Shown piece by piece: positions 1-8,428 of a stretch of 64,000 nucleotides of DNA. The stretch spans positions 1,922,001 through 1,986,000 of the forward strand of contig NZ_CP009754.1 of the NCBI RefSeq assembly GCF_000772045.1. Reading direction: 5' to 3'. Both the position numbers and the translations under genes were made by a program. Under the pieces are notes generated by a model. The model was not told where the DNA came from, ran no database searches, and worked only from the letters and a program-made list of their open reading frames with translations. The DNA comes from Streptomyces sp. CCM_MD2014 (GTDB taxonomy: Bacteria > Actinomycetota > Actinomycetes > Streptomycetales > Streptomycetaceae). The first letter of the stretch is position 1, and the number at the start of each line of letters is the position of its first letter.

Positions 1-542
1 CCCTCGCCCCCGACCTGGTGGTGCTGACCTTCTGCGGCCTGTCCAAGACCTACCGGGTGGCGGGCTTCCGCTCCGGCTGGCTCGTGGTGACGGGGCCGAA
101 GCAGCACGCGAAGGACTACCTGGAGGGCCTGACGATGCTGGCCTCCATGCGCCTGTGCGCCAACGCCCCCGCCCAGTACGCCATCCAGGCCGCGCTCGGC
201 GGCCGCCAGTCCATCCGCGAACTGACGGCGCCCGGCGGGCGGCTGCGCGAACAGCGGGACGTGGCCTGGGAGAAGCTCAACGAGATCCCCGGCGTCTCCT
301 GCGTCCGCCCCAAGGGCGCCCTGTACGCCTTCCCGCGCATCGACCCGGCCGTCCACAGGATCCACGACGACGAACGCTTCGTCCTCGACCTGCTGCTCAG
401 GGAGAAGATCCAGGTGGTGCAGGGCACGGGCTTCAACTGGCCCTCCCCCGACCACTTCCGCATCCTCACCCTCCCCCGCGCGGAGGACCTGGAGGCGGCG
501 ATCGGCCGGATCGGACGGTTCCTGAGCGGGTACCGGCAGTAG
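1..542 (+). CDS. Class-I PLP aminotransferase, AlaT-like (C-terminal part)
   Basis: The 5' end lies outside the window; the open frame runs from base 3 to the TAG at 540-542. The fragment carries the fold-type I lysine segment LSKTYRVAGFRSGW, whose Lys would hold pyridoxal phosphate. Downstream are the C-terminal blocks KGALYAFPRID and HFRILTLP, seen in alanine/aspartate aminotransferases. About 178 residues are visible, less than half of a usual ~400. The AlaT-like subclass (alanine or glutamate-pyruvate transamination) is the best guess from the lysine segment. Substrate cannot be settled without the N-terminal half. Confidence 0.85.
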   Translation, partial: LAPDLVVLTFCGLSKTYRVAGFRSGWLVVTGPKQHAKDYLEGLTMLASMRLCANAPAQYAIQAALGGRQSIRELTAPGGRLREQRDVAWEKLNEIPGVSCVRPKGALYAFPRIDPAVHRIHDDERFVLDLLLREKIQVVQGTGFNWPSPDHFRILTLPRAEDLEAAIGRIGRFLSGYRQ

Positions 543-598
543 GCGGCGGACACCACCGGGAAGCGGCCGGGACGACGGACCCGCCGTAGCCTGGAGGC

Positions 599-1198
599 AT
601 GGGTGATCTTTTTCTGGTCCGGCACGGTGAGACCGAGTGGTCGCGGTCCGGGCGGCACACCGGGCTGACGGACGTCCCGCTGACCGAGAAGGGGCGGGAG
701 CAGGCGCGGAGCCTGGTGCCGTTGATCCGGTCGCACCGGATCGGGGCGGCCTTCGCCAGCCCCTTCCAGCGGGCCCGGGAGACGGCCGAACTGATCGGGC
801 TGCACGAGTTGCGCGTCGACCCGGACCTGCACGAGTGGGACTACGGCGGCTACGAGGGGATCACGACCGTCGAGATCCACCGGAGCCGGCCGGACTGGTT
901 CCTCTTCACCGACGGGGTCGCGCCCGGGCCGCCGGACCACCCCGGGGAGACGCCCGAGCAGGTGGGCGAGCGGGCCGACCGGGTGCTGGCCCGCGTGGAG
1001 GCCGCCTTCGCCGACACCGAGGGGTGCGTGGTGCTGGTGGCGCACGGACACTTCCTGCGCGTGCTCACCGCCCGGCACCTGGGCCTTCCCGCGTCCCACG
1101 GCGCCCTGTTCCAGCTCGGCACGGGCACGCTGTGCCGGCTGGGTACCGAGCACGGGCGGCCGGTGATCGCCGCCTGGAATGTCAGACCTCCGTCGTAG
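599..1198 (+). CDS. Histidine phosphatase (phosphoglycerate mutase-like) family protein
   Basis: A 199-residue cytosolic protein. The N-terminal R8-H9-G10-E11-T12 motif supplies the phospho-accepting histidine. E79 in LHEWDYGGYEG and H149 in VAHGHFLRVL complete the usual catalytic set. It has the size of one-domain broad-specificity phosphatases such as GpmB/CobC relatives. Nothing nearby fixes a substrate; it follows the aminotransferase by 56 bp and could share its transcript. Family membership is secure; the metabolite is unknown. Confidence 0.85.
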   Translation: MGDLFLVRHGETEWSRSGRHTGLTDVPLTEKGREQARSLVPLIRSHRIGAAFASPFQRARETAELIGLHELRVDPDLHEWDYGGYEGITTVEIHRSRPDWFLFTDGVAPGPPDHPGETPEQVGERADRVLARVEAAFADTEGCVVLVAHGHFLRVLTARHLGLPASHGALFQLGTGTLCRLGTEHGRPVIAAWNVRPPS

Positions 1199-1208
1199 TC
1201 TGCAAAGT

Positions 1209-1244
1209 CTTCGAAGCCTTCGATGACTTCGATGACTTCGAAGC
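1209..1244. repeat. Four-unit 9-bp tandem array with palindromic outer units
   Basis: Units start at 1209, 1218, 1227 and 1236. They read CTTCGAAGC, CTTCGATGA, CTTCGATGA and CTTCGAAGC, so the first and last contain the 8-bp palindrome CTTCGAAG. A 10-bp inverted repeat (AAGCCTTCGA at 1214-1223, TCGAAGGCTT at 1247-1256) overlaps the array. It lies between the phosphatase stop and the RBS of the next gene, so it may be a transcribed hairpin or a multi-site operator. Confidence 0.8.
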
Positions 1245-1283
1245 TGTCGAAGGCTTGACCGACGGGTCGGAAGGAGGGACGCC

Positions 1284-1934
1284 GTGGCGCCGTCGCCCAC
1301 CGCCGCGCAGCGGCGTGTCATCGCGGCCGCCGATCCCGTCACCGGGCGCCTGAAGGGGACCCCGGCCCAGCTCGCGGCGCTGGTGAAGCGGGGGCTCGCG
1401 TTTCGGCACCCGCGGCCGCCGCACGATCACTTCCTGACGCCGGCCGGGCACCGGATACGGGAGGCGGCCGACGAGTCCGACGCGATGGCGGCGGCGCCCG
1501 GGGCGCCCGCCGCACCGGACATCGGAGGCGTGTTCGCCGCGCGGGTCGGCGGGGAGGAGCCCGCGCCCGGCGACTCGGGGCCCGCACGGCTGCGAGAGGT
1601 GCGCGGTGCCTGGCAGGGGCTGCTGGAGCTGCGCCGGATGACGCACCCCGACGGGAGCACCGACCGGCCGTGCGGGTGGGAGCGGTCGCACCTGGTGCGG
1701 GCCGCCGCGCTCGCCCTGGAGGCGGCGGGTCATCGTCCGGCGGGTCCGGACGGCGGGGACGGGTACCGGGTGCGGGCCACGCCCCAGCCCGAGGCCGTCG
1801 CCGTGTACGAGCCGGACGGCACCGCGCTGCGGGCCTGCGCGGCGACGCTGGAGCGGGCCGGCTGGCAGACCGGGGAGCACACCGAGCCGCGCACGCGGAC
1901 CCGTTATCTGCTGGCCTCCCCGCGGAAGGTGTGA
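1284..1934 (+). CDS. Conserved hypothetical protein, possible winged-helix N-terminus
   Basis: A 216-residue soluble protein. The GTG start is supported by GGAAGGAGGG about 7 bases upstream. Residues 1-60 (TPAQLAALVKRGLAF, then HFLTPAGHRIREA) look like a small winged-helix fold in which a turn precedes a beta wing, but no DNA-binding family is recognised with certainty. The rest is Ala/Gly-rich and ends in a likely alpha/beta segment with no catalytic motif. The 9-bp tandem array is directly upstream. Function unknown. Confidence 0.7.
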   Translation: MAPSPTAAQRRVIAAADPVTGRLKGTPAQLAALVKRGLAFRHPRPPHDHFLTPAGHRIREAADESDAMAAAPGAPAAPDIGGVFAARVGGEEPAPGDSGPARLREVRGAWQGLLELRRMTHPDGSTDRPCGWERSHLVRAAALALEAAGHRPAGPDGGDGYRVRATPQPEAVAVYEPDGTALRACAATLERAGWQTGEHTEPRTRTRYLLASPRKV

Positions 1935-1988
1935 CGCCCGCATGTCAGGATCGGTCCGTCCGTACAGGTGCGAAGAGAGGCAGCAGCG

Positions 1989-2411
1989 GTGAGCGAGCCG
2001 TTTTCCGTCCCGGTGACCGTCCGCGGGTACGAGACCGACACCCAGGGCCATCTGAACCAGTCCGTGTACCTGAACTACGCGGAGCACGCCCGCTGGTCGC
2101 TGCTCCAGGCGGCCGGGATCAGCCAGGCCGAGCTGGTCGCGAGCGGGGTCGGCCCGGTGGCCCTGGAGACGACCATCCGGTTCCGGCGTGAGCTGCTCGC
2201 CGGTGACGAGGTGACGGTGAGCTGCGCGTTCGAGTGGGGCGAGGGCAAGACGTTCCGGATCCGGCAGGTCGTCACCAAGACCGACGGCACCGTCGCCGCC
2301 GAGATCGACGCCGTGGGCGGGTTGATGGACCTGAGCGAGCGCAGGCTGGTGGCGGACCCGCGGCAGCGCTTCAAGGAACTGGCGGCGGAGCCGGAGCTGT
2401 TCGGGCTGTAG
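1989..2411 (+). CDS. Acyl-CoA thioesterase, 4-hydroxybenzoyl-CoA thioesterase-like
   Basis: A hot-dog fold protein of 140 residues. The GTG at 1989 is preferred because GAGAGG lies 8 bases upstream; an in-frame start at 1968 would add seven residues but has no clear RBS. The segment DTQGHLNQSVYLNYAEHARW is the family's active-site helix: Asp at the usual position, then a small loop and YLNYxE. Members hydrolyse acyl- or aryl-CoA thioesters. Substrate chain cannot be read from sequence. It converges on the purine permease gene with a 28-bp gap. Confidence 0.85.
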   Translation: MSEPFSVPVTVRGYETDTQGHLNQSVYLNYAEHARWSLLQAAGISQAELVASGVGPVALETTIRFRRELLAGDEVTVSCAFEWGEGKTFRIRQVVTKTDGTVAAEIDAVGGLMDLSERRLVADPRQRFKELAAEPELFGL

Positions 2412-2439
2412 CCCCCGCCCCGCCACCCGGTCCCCGGCG

Positions 2440-3828
2440 TTACGGCATCGCCGCCGCCCGGGAGGACTCGGTGATCTCGTCGCCCGCTTCCATGGGGTGG
2501 GTGACGTCCTCCGCGTCGCGTTCCCGGCCGCCGATGTGGTTGAAGACGAGGTTGAGCAGGACGGCGGCCACACAGCCGGTCGAGATGCCGGAGTCGAGGA
2601 TGATGCGCGCGTTCTCCGGGAAGGAGTGGTAGAACTCCGGCGCCGCGATCGGGATGATGCCGACGGCCAGGGAGACCGCCACGATCAGGACGTTGTTGTC
2701 CTTGTCCAGGCTCGCCCGGACCAGGGTCTGGATGCCGCTGGCCGCGACCGAGCCGAAGAGGACCACGCCGGCGCCGCCGAGGACCGGACGCGGGACGACG
2801 GCGATGAGCGAGGCGGCCATCGGGCACAGGCCCATCAGGACCAGGAAGCCGCCGCCGACCGCGACGACGTAGCGGCTGCGGATCTTCGTCATCGCGACCA
2901 GACCGATGTTCTGGGCGAAGGCGCTGCACATGAAGCCGTTGAAGACCGGGCTGAGGGCGGAGCCCAGGGTGTCGGCGCGCAGGCCGGCCGCGATGGTCTT
3001 CTCGTCCGCCGGGCGCTCCACGATCTCGCCGAGGGCGAGCATGTCGGCGGTGGACTCGGTCATCGAGACCACCATCACCACGCACATGGACAGGATCGCG
3101 GCGATCTGGAACTGCGGGGCGCCGAAGTGGAAGGGGGTGGGGAAGCCGACCACGTCCGCGTCCGCGACCGGGCCGAAGTCCGTGACGCCGAAGGGGATCG
3201 CGATGACCGTACCGGCGATCAGGCCGAGCAGTACGGCGATCTGCTTGACGAAACCGCGGGTGAAGCGGCGCAGCAGCAGCACGATGACGAGGGTGATGGC
3301 GGCCAGGCCGAGGTTGGTCGCCGAGCCGAAGTCGTCGGCCGTGGGACTCGGGCCCTGCGCCCAGCCGAAGGCGACCGGCAGCAGGGATATGCCGATCAGC
3401 GTGATCACGGTGCCGGTGACGACCGGCGGGAAGAAGCGGATCGCCTTGCAGAAGACGGGGGCGGCGAGGAAGCCCAGGAGTCCGGCGACGATGACCGCGC
3501 CGAAGATGATCGGCAGCGCGTCGGACTTGTCGTCGGTGGAGGCGACGACCGCGGTCATGGGGGCGACGCCCGCGAAGGTGACGCCGTTGACGAAGGGCAG
3601 CCGGGCACCGATCTTCCAGATGCCCAGGGTTTGGAGGAAGGTCGCCAGGCCCGCGGTGAACAGGCAGGCGCCGGTGAGGAAGGTCAGCTCGGCGGCGCTC
3701 AGGCCGATGGCCGCGCCGACGATCAGGGGCGGGGCGACGACCCCGGCGTACATGGCGGCCACGTGTTGCAGGCCGGTCGTCGCCATTTTCAGTGGCGGGA
3801 GTTTCTCGTCAACAGGGTGGTCGGCCAC
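2440..3828 (-). CDS. NCS2-family purine (xanthine/urate-type) permease
   Basis: A 462-residue polytopic inner-membrane transporter of the nucleobase:cation symporter-2 family. It begins with VDEKLPPLKMATTGLQHVAAMYAGVVAPPLI, the family's typical first membrane segment with the conserved QH pair. Later hydrophobic helices continue to a C-terminal amphipathic tail. The GTG start has GGAGGAAC 8 bases upstream. It is paralogous to the permease at 5557-7017, and the two flank an amidohydrolase that acts on oxidised purines. Context favours uptake of xanthine, urate or a related base, not uracil. Confidence 0.9.
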   Translation of the reverse strand: MADHPVDEKLPPLKMATTGLQHVAAMYAGVVAPPLIVGAAIGLSAAELTFLTGACLFTAGLATFLQTLGIWKIGARLPFVNGVTFAGVAPMTAVVASTDDKSDALPIIFGAVIVAGLLGFLAAPVFCKAIRFFPPVVTGTVITLIGISLLPVAFGWAQGPSPTADDFGSATNLGLAAITLVIVLLLRRFTRGFVKQIAVLLGLIAGTVIAIPFGVTDFGPVADADVVGFPTPFHFGAPQFQIAAILSMCVVMVVSMTESTADMLALGEIVERPADEKTIAAGLRADTLGSALSPVFNGFMCSAFAQNIGLVAMTKIRSRYVVAVGGGFLVLMGLCPMAASLIAVVPRPVLGGAGVVLFGSVAASGIQTLVRASLDKDNNVLIVAVSLAVGIIPIAAPEFYHSFPENARIILDSGISTGCVAAVLLNLVFNHIGGRERDAEDVTHPMEAGDEITESSRAAAMP

Positions 3829-3938
3829 GGCGGCGTTCCTCCGGTCGGTTACACGTCGGCTCTGACGTGGGTGTCATGGAGGTGGAACAGGTGGTCGTGC
3901 GGGACCCGGACGGGCCGTTCGGGGAAACGGGAGACCTA

Positions 3939-3972
3939 TCCGGGGCGTGCGCGCAGGGGCGCACGCCCCGGA
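3939..3972. terminator. Strong GC hairpin, first of three in tandem
   Basis: Arms 3939-3952 and 3959-3972 pair perfectly (14 bp, TCCGGGGCGTGCGC and its complement) around a 6-base loop. It lies downstream of the deaminase gene on the minus strand. There is no U-tract, as is common for Streptomyces terminators. Confidence 0.75.
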
Positions 3973-3979
3973 GTCGGTC

Positions 3980-4036
3980 ACCGCGGACCCCGCTCGGGTC
4001 CGCGGTTACCGGCCGGGAGCCGTCCCTCCCGGCCGG
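3980..4036. terminator. Second and third GC hairpins behind the deaminase gene
   Basis: Hairpin two pairs 3980-3990 with 3996-4006 (11 bp, 5-base loop). Hairpin three pairs 4009-4019 with 4026-4036 (11 bp, 6-base loop). With the hairpin at 3939-3972 they form a row of three perfect stems in about 100 bp. They separate the deaminase stop from the permease start on the same strand. Confidence 0.75.
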
Positions 4037-4065
4037 AGATCAAGTGGTGTTCTGTTGTGCGGGGT

Positions 4066-5484
4066 TCAGCCCCGGCCGGCGGTGATCCGTGCCAGGCGTC
4101 GTGCCTCGTCGCGGGTGGAGCGGGCCACGGCGTCCTCGTCGACCGTGAGCAGCCTGCCGTCCTCGACGATCTGGCGGCCGTTCACGAACGACGCCGTGAC
4201 CGGTGCGGGGGCGCCGAAGACCAGGGCGGTCACCGGGTCGGCGATGGAGGAGTGGGCGAGGGTGTCCATCCGCCACAGCACCAGGTCGGCGAGCTTGCCC
4301 GCCTCCAGGGAGCCGGTCTCGGCACCCCGGCCGAGGACCCGGGCGCCGCCGTGGGTGCCCAGGCGCAGCGCCGTGCGGGCGTTCAGCGCGGCCTCGCGGT
4401 GGGCGCCGAGGCGGTTGACCAGCAGGGCGCCCCGGAGCTCGGTGTGGAGTTCGCCGGACTCGTTGGAGGCGGTGCCGTCGACGCCGAGGCCGACCGGGAC
4501 GCCGGCGGCGAGCAGGTCGGGGATCCGGGCGATGCCGGCGGCCAGGCGGGCGTTGGAGGAGGGGCAGTGGGCGACGCCGGTGCCGGTGCGGGCGAAGGCG
4601 GCGATGTCGGAGTCGTTCATGTGGACGCAGTGCGCCATCCACACGTCGTCGCCGAGCCAGCCGGTGGACTCGAAGTAGTCGGTGGGGCCCATGCCGAACA
4701 GTTCGTGGCAGAACTTCTCCTCCTCCACGGTCTCCGAGCCGTGGGTGTGCAGCCGCACGCCGAGCCGGCGGGCCAGCTCCGCGCCCTGGCGCATCAGTTC
4801 GGTGGAGACGGAGAAGGGTGAGCAGGGGGCCACGGCGATCTGGGTCATCGCGTCGAAGGAGGGGTCGTGGTGCTCCCGGACGGTGGCCTCGGTGGCGGCG
4901 AGCGCGTCGTCCAGGCTCTCGACCGCGAAGTCCGGCGGCAGTCCGCCGTCGGACTCGCCTCGGTCCATGGAGCCGCGGGCGAGGGTGAAGCGGACGCCCA
5001 TGTCGCGGGCGGCGCGGATGATCGCGCCGGACAGGTCGCCGGCGCCGCGCGGATGGATGTAGTGGTGGTCCGCGGCAGTGGTGACGCCGCCGCGGGCCAT
5101 CATCGCCAGCGAGCCCCGGGCGGCGGCGTGGGCCATCGGCTCGTCCAGGCGCGCCCAGGTCGGGTACAGGGCGACCAGCCAGTCGAAGAGGTTGTGGTCG
5201 GTGGCCAGGCCCCGGGTGAGCCACTGGTAGAAGTGGTGGTGGGTGTTGACCAGCCCGGGCGTGACCAGGTGTCCGGTCGCGTCGATCCGGCGCACGACGT
5301 TCTCCAGGTCCTCGGGTGCCCGCCCGGCGCCGACCGCCTCGATCCGGTTGCCGGCGAGGACGACGTGGCCCGAGGCGTACTCGGTGCCGTCCGCGTCGAC
5401 GGTCGCGATGGCGCAGTTCTCGATGACGATGCGCTCGGGCGCCGTGGGGACGGCGGCGCGATCGGCTGCCGCTGATGCTGCCAT
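4066..5484 (-). CDS. 8-oxoguanine / guanine deaminase-type amidohydrolase
   Basis: A 472-residue cytosolic metal-dependent deaminase of the amidohydrolase superfamily (AtzB/TrzN/8-oxoguanine deaminase group). The metal and catalytic set is visible: H82-x-H84 in NTHHHF, H246-T-H248, E252, H285 and D336 in GLGVDGTASNE. The ATG at 5484 is chosen because GAGAAGGAAG lies just upstream; an earlier in-frame GTG lacks an RBS. It sits between two purine permeases and beside uricase. The likely reaction is deamination of 8-oxoguanine to urate or guanine to xanthine. Choosing between them needs an assay. Confidence 0.85.
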   Translation of the reverse strand: MAASAAADRAAVPTAPERIVIENCAIATVDADGTEYASGHVVLAGNRIEAVGAGRAPEDLENVVRRIDATGHLVTPGLVNTHHHFYQWLTRGLATDHNLFDWLVALYPTWARLDEPMAHAAARGSLAMMARGGVTTAADHHYIHPRGAGDLSGAIIRAARDMGVRFTLARGSMDRGESDGGLPPDFAVESLDDALAATEATVREHHDPSFDAMTQIAVAPCSPFSVSTELMRQGAELARRLGVRLHTHGSETVEEEKFCHELFGMGPTDYFESTGWLGDDVWMAHCVHMNDSDIAAFARTGTGVAHCPSSNARLAAGIARIPDLLAAGVPVGLGVDGTASNESGELHTELRGALLVNRLGAHREAALNARTALRLGTHGGARVLGRGAETGSLEAGKLADLVLWRMDTLAHSSIADPVTALVFGAPAPVTASFVNGRQIVEDGRLLTVDEDAVARSTRDEARRLARITAGRG

Positions 5485-5556
5485 GCTGCTTCCTTCTCTC
5501 TCGGTGCGGCCCGTGGGCGGGGAGTCGAGTACCCACGGGGAGGGCACGGCAGGACC

Positions 5557-7017
5557 CTAGGAGGATTCGAGTGCCGGGGCCGCGCTGCGGCTCCGGGTGC
5601 CGAGGTGGTGGAAGAACAGGTTGAGGACGACCGCGACGATCGCCCCGGCGCTGATGCCGGAGCCCAGTACGGTCTGGGCCCAGGCGGGGAACTCGGCGTA
5701 GAAGGTCGGCGCTGCCAGCGGGATGATGCCCGCGCCGAGCGCCACCGCGACCAGGATGATGTTGGAGCTGTCGTCGAGGCCGGCCTCGGACAGCGTACGG
5801 ATGCCGCTGACCGCGATCGAGCCGAAGAGCACGATGCCCGCGCCGCCGAGCACCGGCATCGGGACCAGCGACACGACCGCGCCGAGGACCGGGAAGGCAC
5901 CGAGGACGAGCAGGGTCGCGCCGGCGACGGCGACGACGTAGCGGCTGCGCACCCGGGTGAGGGAGACGACGCCGACGTTCTGCGCGAAGGCGGAGGTGGG
6001 GAAGCCGCCGAAGACGGGGCCGATCAGGGTGGCGAGGCCGTCGGTGCGCAGGCCGCGGGTGATGACCTTGGCGTCGGCGCGGCGGTCGCAGATCTCGCCG
6101 AGGGCGAGCATGCCGGCGGACGACTCCGTCATCAGGACCAGCATCACGATGCACAGGGACAGGATGGCGGCGGGCTGGAACTCGGGGGCGCCGAAGGCGA
6201 AGGGGGTGGGCAGGGCGGCGACGGGCGCGGAGTCGAGGGCACCGAAGTCGGCCATGCCGAAGGGGATGGCGACCAGGGTGCCGATCAACAGGCCGAAAAG
6301 CAGTGCCACTTGCTTGACGAAGCCCTTGCCGAAGCGCTGGATGACGAGGATGACGGCGAGGGTGAAGGCGGCGAGCGCGAGGTTGCGCATCGAGCCGAAG
6401 TCGGCGGCGGTCTTGTCGCCGCCCTGGGCCCAGCCGACCGGGACCGGCATCAGCGTGACGCCGATGAGGGTGATGACGACGCCCGTGACCAGGGGCGGGA
6501 AGAAGCGCAGGAGCCGGCCGAAGAAGGGGCCGACGGCGAGGCAGAAGACGCCGGCGACCATCACCGCGCCGTAGACGGCGGGGAGTCGGCTGCCGTCGGT
6601 GTTGGTCTCGACGATGGCGAGGATGGGCGCGATGCCGGCCGAGGAGGCGGCGTTGACGAACGGCAGGCGGTTGCCGACGAAGCCCTTGACGCCGAGGGTC
6701 TGGAGCAGGGTGGCGACGCCCGCGATGAGCAGCGAGGCGGCGATCAGCCGGGTGCGGCCCTCCAGGTCGAGTCCGCAGGCCTGGCCGATGATGAGCGGAG
6801 GAGTGACGACGCCCGCGTACATGGCGGCGATGTGCTGGAGCGCGGCGGGGACGAGCCGCGAGGGGTGGAGCTTCTCGTCCACCGGGTGCACGGACGTGAC
6901 GGCGTCCTCGGTGTGCACCGGCGGGGTGGTGCCGGGGCCGGTGGCCGGGGTGGAGTCCGGGCCGGTGGCCGCGGTCGAACCCGGGCCTGTGGCGGGCCCT
7001 TTCGCAGGCAGTGCCAT
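5557..7017 (-). CDS. NCS2-family purine permease (second paralogue)
   Basis: A 486-residue membrane transporter. It is similar along its whole length to the permease at 2440-3828 (SAGIAPILAIVETN, LPFVNAASSAG, ALGEICDRRAD). The ATG at 7017 follows GGAGGAAA. The cytosolic N-terminus is unusual: about 40 residues of low complexity made of short near-repeats of the ATGPGSTxA type ahead of the VDEKLHPSRL helix start. Its neighbours, uricase behind and the deaminase in front, suggest urate, xanthine or hypoxanthine as substrate. Confidence 0.9.
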   Translation of the reverse strand: MALPAKGPATGPGSTAATGPDSTPATGPGTTPPVHTEDAVTSVHPVDEKLHPSRLVPAALQHIAAMYAGVVTPPLIIGQACGLDLEGRTRLIAASLLIAGVATLLQTLGVKGFVGNRLPFVNAASSAGIAPILAIVETNTDGSRLPAVYGAVMVAGVFCLAVGPFFGRLLRFFPPLVTGVVITLIGVTLMPVPVGWAQGGDKTAADFGSMRNLALAAFTLAVILVIQRFGKGFVKQVALLFGLLIGTLVAIPFGMADFGALDSAPVAALPTPFAFGAPEFQPAAILSLCIVMLVLMTESSAGMLALGEICDRRADAKVITRGLRTDGLATLIGPVFGGFPTSAFAQNVGVVSLTRVRSRYVVAVAGATLLVLGAFPVLGAVVSLVPMPVLGGAGIVLFGSIAVSGIRTLSEAGLDDSSNIILVAVALGAGIIPLAAPTFYAEFPAWAQTVLGSGISAGAIVAVVLNLFFHHLGTRSRSAAPALESS

Positions 7018-7035
7018 GGTGTTTCCTCCGGTGTG

Positions 7036-7073
7036 GCGCGCCACCCGCCCCGGGGGCGGGGCGGGTGGCGCGC
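7036..7073. terminator. 17-bp perfect hairpin ending the uricase operon
   Basis: GCGCGCCACCCGCCCCG at 7036-7052 pairs without mismatch with 7057-7073 around a 4-G loop. It starts 9 bases beyond the uricase stop on the minus strand and ends 19 bases before the permease start. It should insulate the two transcription units. Confidence 0.85.
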
Positions 7074-7081
7074 GTCCCGCG

Positions 7082-8017
7082 TCAGAGGTTGGTCATGTCG
7101 ACCGGGATGAGTTGCTCGGCGCCGTCGCGCAGGATGGTGGCCTCGATCAGGCCGTACGGGCGGTCGGCGGCGTAGTACACGGCGCCGTCCTTGGCCTCGT
7201 TGTCGATCCCGAAGGGCGACAGGTCCGAGCGGAAGTGGTGCTTGTTGGGCATCGAGAAGCGGATCTCGTCGACCTCGTCGCGGGAGTTGAGCACCCGCAC
7301 ACCCATCTCGAAGAGGGTCTGCTGGAGCGAGTACGAGTAGGTCTCGGCGAACGCCTGGAGCGCGTGCTTGCGCACCCCGTTGTAGGAACGGTCCCAGTCG
7401 GGGGCGTGCGAGTCGATGCCGTCCCAGTTGTGCCGCCACCAGGTGGAGACGGTGGTGGCGAGGATGCGGTCGTGGTCCTCCTGGAGGGTCGTGTACTTGT
7501 CCTTGAGGAACCCGAAGAACTCGGAGTTGGTCGAGTTCAGGACGGTCAGGTCCTTGAACCCGGAGAGCACCTGGATGCCGTGGCCGTCATAGGTGATCTG
7601 CGCGACGCGGGTCTCCTGGCCGGTGCGGACGAAGGAGTGCGCGATCTCCTCCGAGCCGACGAAGCGGGCGCCGCCCTTGGAGGTCTCGATCCGCTCCCAG
7701 CCGTACTCCTCGATGCGGATGCGGGCCCGGTGGATCGGCTCGTTGTTGTCCACGAAGTGGCGGGCGAGCTTGACGCCGAGGTCCTCGGCGCTCTCGATCC
7801 CGTGCTCCTTGGCGAAGGCGAACACCGTGTTCTTGGTGGTGTCGGTCGGCAGGACGTTGGCGTTGGAACCGCTGCGGTGGACCTCCTCCATGTCGCCGGA
7901 CAGGGCGACGGAGACGTTCAGGTCCTTGATGTGGTGCGTGTCGCCGTCACGCGTGATCTTGACGACGCGGTTCTCCGCCTTGCCGTACTGGTTCTGTCCC
8001 AGGACGAAACGGGTCAT
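7082..8017 (-). CDS. Urate oxidase (uricase)
   Basis: Converts urate plus oxygen to 5-hydroxyisourate and hydrogen peroxide with no cofactor. The 311-residue protein is the usual length. K13 (QYGKAENRV), T58 in PTDTTKNT and H260/H261 in MPNKHHFRSDL correspond to the Lys-Thr-His catalytic system. There is no peroxisomal C-terminal signal, as expected in bacteria. It is the last gene of a three-gene operon with HIU hydrolase (7-bp gap) and OHCU decarboxylase, which process its unstable product in order. The peroxide links it to the catalase gene whose promoter has the same operator block. Confidence 0.97.
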   Translation of the reverse strand: MTRFVLGQNQYGKAENRVVKITRDGDTHHIKDLNVSVALSGDMEEVHRSGSNANVLPTDTTKNTVFAFAKEHGIESAEDLGVKLARHFVDNNEPIHRARIRIEEYGWERIETSKGGARFVGSEEIAHSFVRTGQETRVAQITYDGHGIQVLSGFKDLTVLNSTNSEFFGFLKDKYTTLQEDHDRILATTVSTWWRHNWDGIDSHAPDWDRSYNGVRKHALQAFAETYSYSLQQTLFEMGVRVLNSRDEVDEIRFSMPNKHHFRSDLSPFGIDNEAKDGAVYYAADRPYGLIEATILRDGAEQLIPVDMTNL

Positions 8018-8024
8018 GATTCGG

Positions 8025-8426
8025 TCAGCTCCCTCGGTAAACGGAGTAGCCGAACGGGTTGAGCAGCAGCGGAACGTGGTAGTGCTCGCCGGGTACCACC
8101 GCGAAGGTGATGGTGACCTCGGGGAAGAACACGGGCCGGCCGTTCTCGCTGTCCCGGAGCGCGGGGGCGTCCTGCTGGGCCGCGGCTTGTTTCTTGGCGA
8201 AGTACGTCTCGGTGTCGAAGTCGAGCCGTACGTGGGTGGTGCCCTCCGGCAGGGCCGGGAGGTCCTTGCACCGGCCGTCGGCGTCGGTCGCGGAACCGCC
8301 GAGCGCCTGCCAGTCCGCGTCGCGGCCCGTACGGGCGGCGAGTCGGACGGCGACGTTCCCAGCGGGGCGGCCGACGCTGGTGTCCAGGATGTGCGTGGAC
8401 ACGGAGGCGGTGGTGCTGGTGCTCAT
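8025..8426 (-). CDS. 5-Hydroxyisourate hydrolase (transthyretin-like)
   Basis: Hydrolyses 5-hydroxyisourate to OHCU. The 133-residue protein has the diagnostic C-terminal YRGS tetrapeptide (130-133). The other signature residues are present: H12 in STHILD, R52 in DADGRC and H115/H117 in GEHYHVP. The chain begins directly at the transthyretin fold with no targeting sequence, so it is cytosolic. The gene overlaps neither neighbour but is separated by only 2 and 7 bases, consistent with a single transcript with OHCU decarboxylase and uricase. Confidence 0.96.
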   Translation of the reverse strand: MSTSTTASVSTHILDTSVGRPAGNVAVRLAARTGRDADWQALGGSATDADGRCKDLPALPEGTTHVRLDFDTETYFAKKQAAAQQDAPALRDSENGRPVFFPEVTITFAVVPGEHYHVPLLLNPFGYSVYRGS

Positions 8427-8428
8427 GG

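Noticed and set aside
1209..1244. CRISPR-like array
   Set aside because: Units are only 9 bp, contiguous and without spacers; no cas genes in the window.
2497..4821. 774-codon open frame antisense to the permease and deaminase genes
   Set aside because: Its product is Asp/Arg/Gly-rich low complexity, a normal by-product of reading a high-GC gene on the opposite strand; no RBS or domain.
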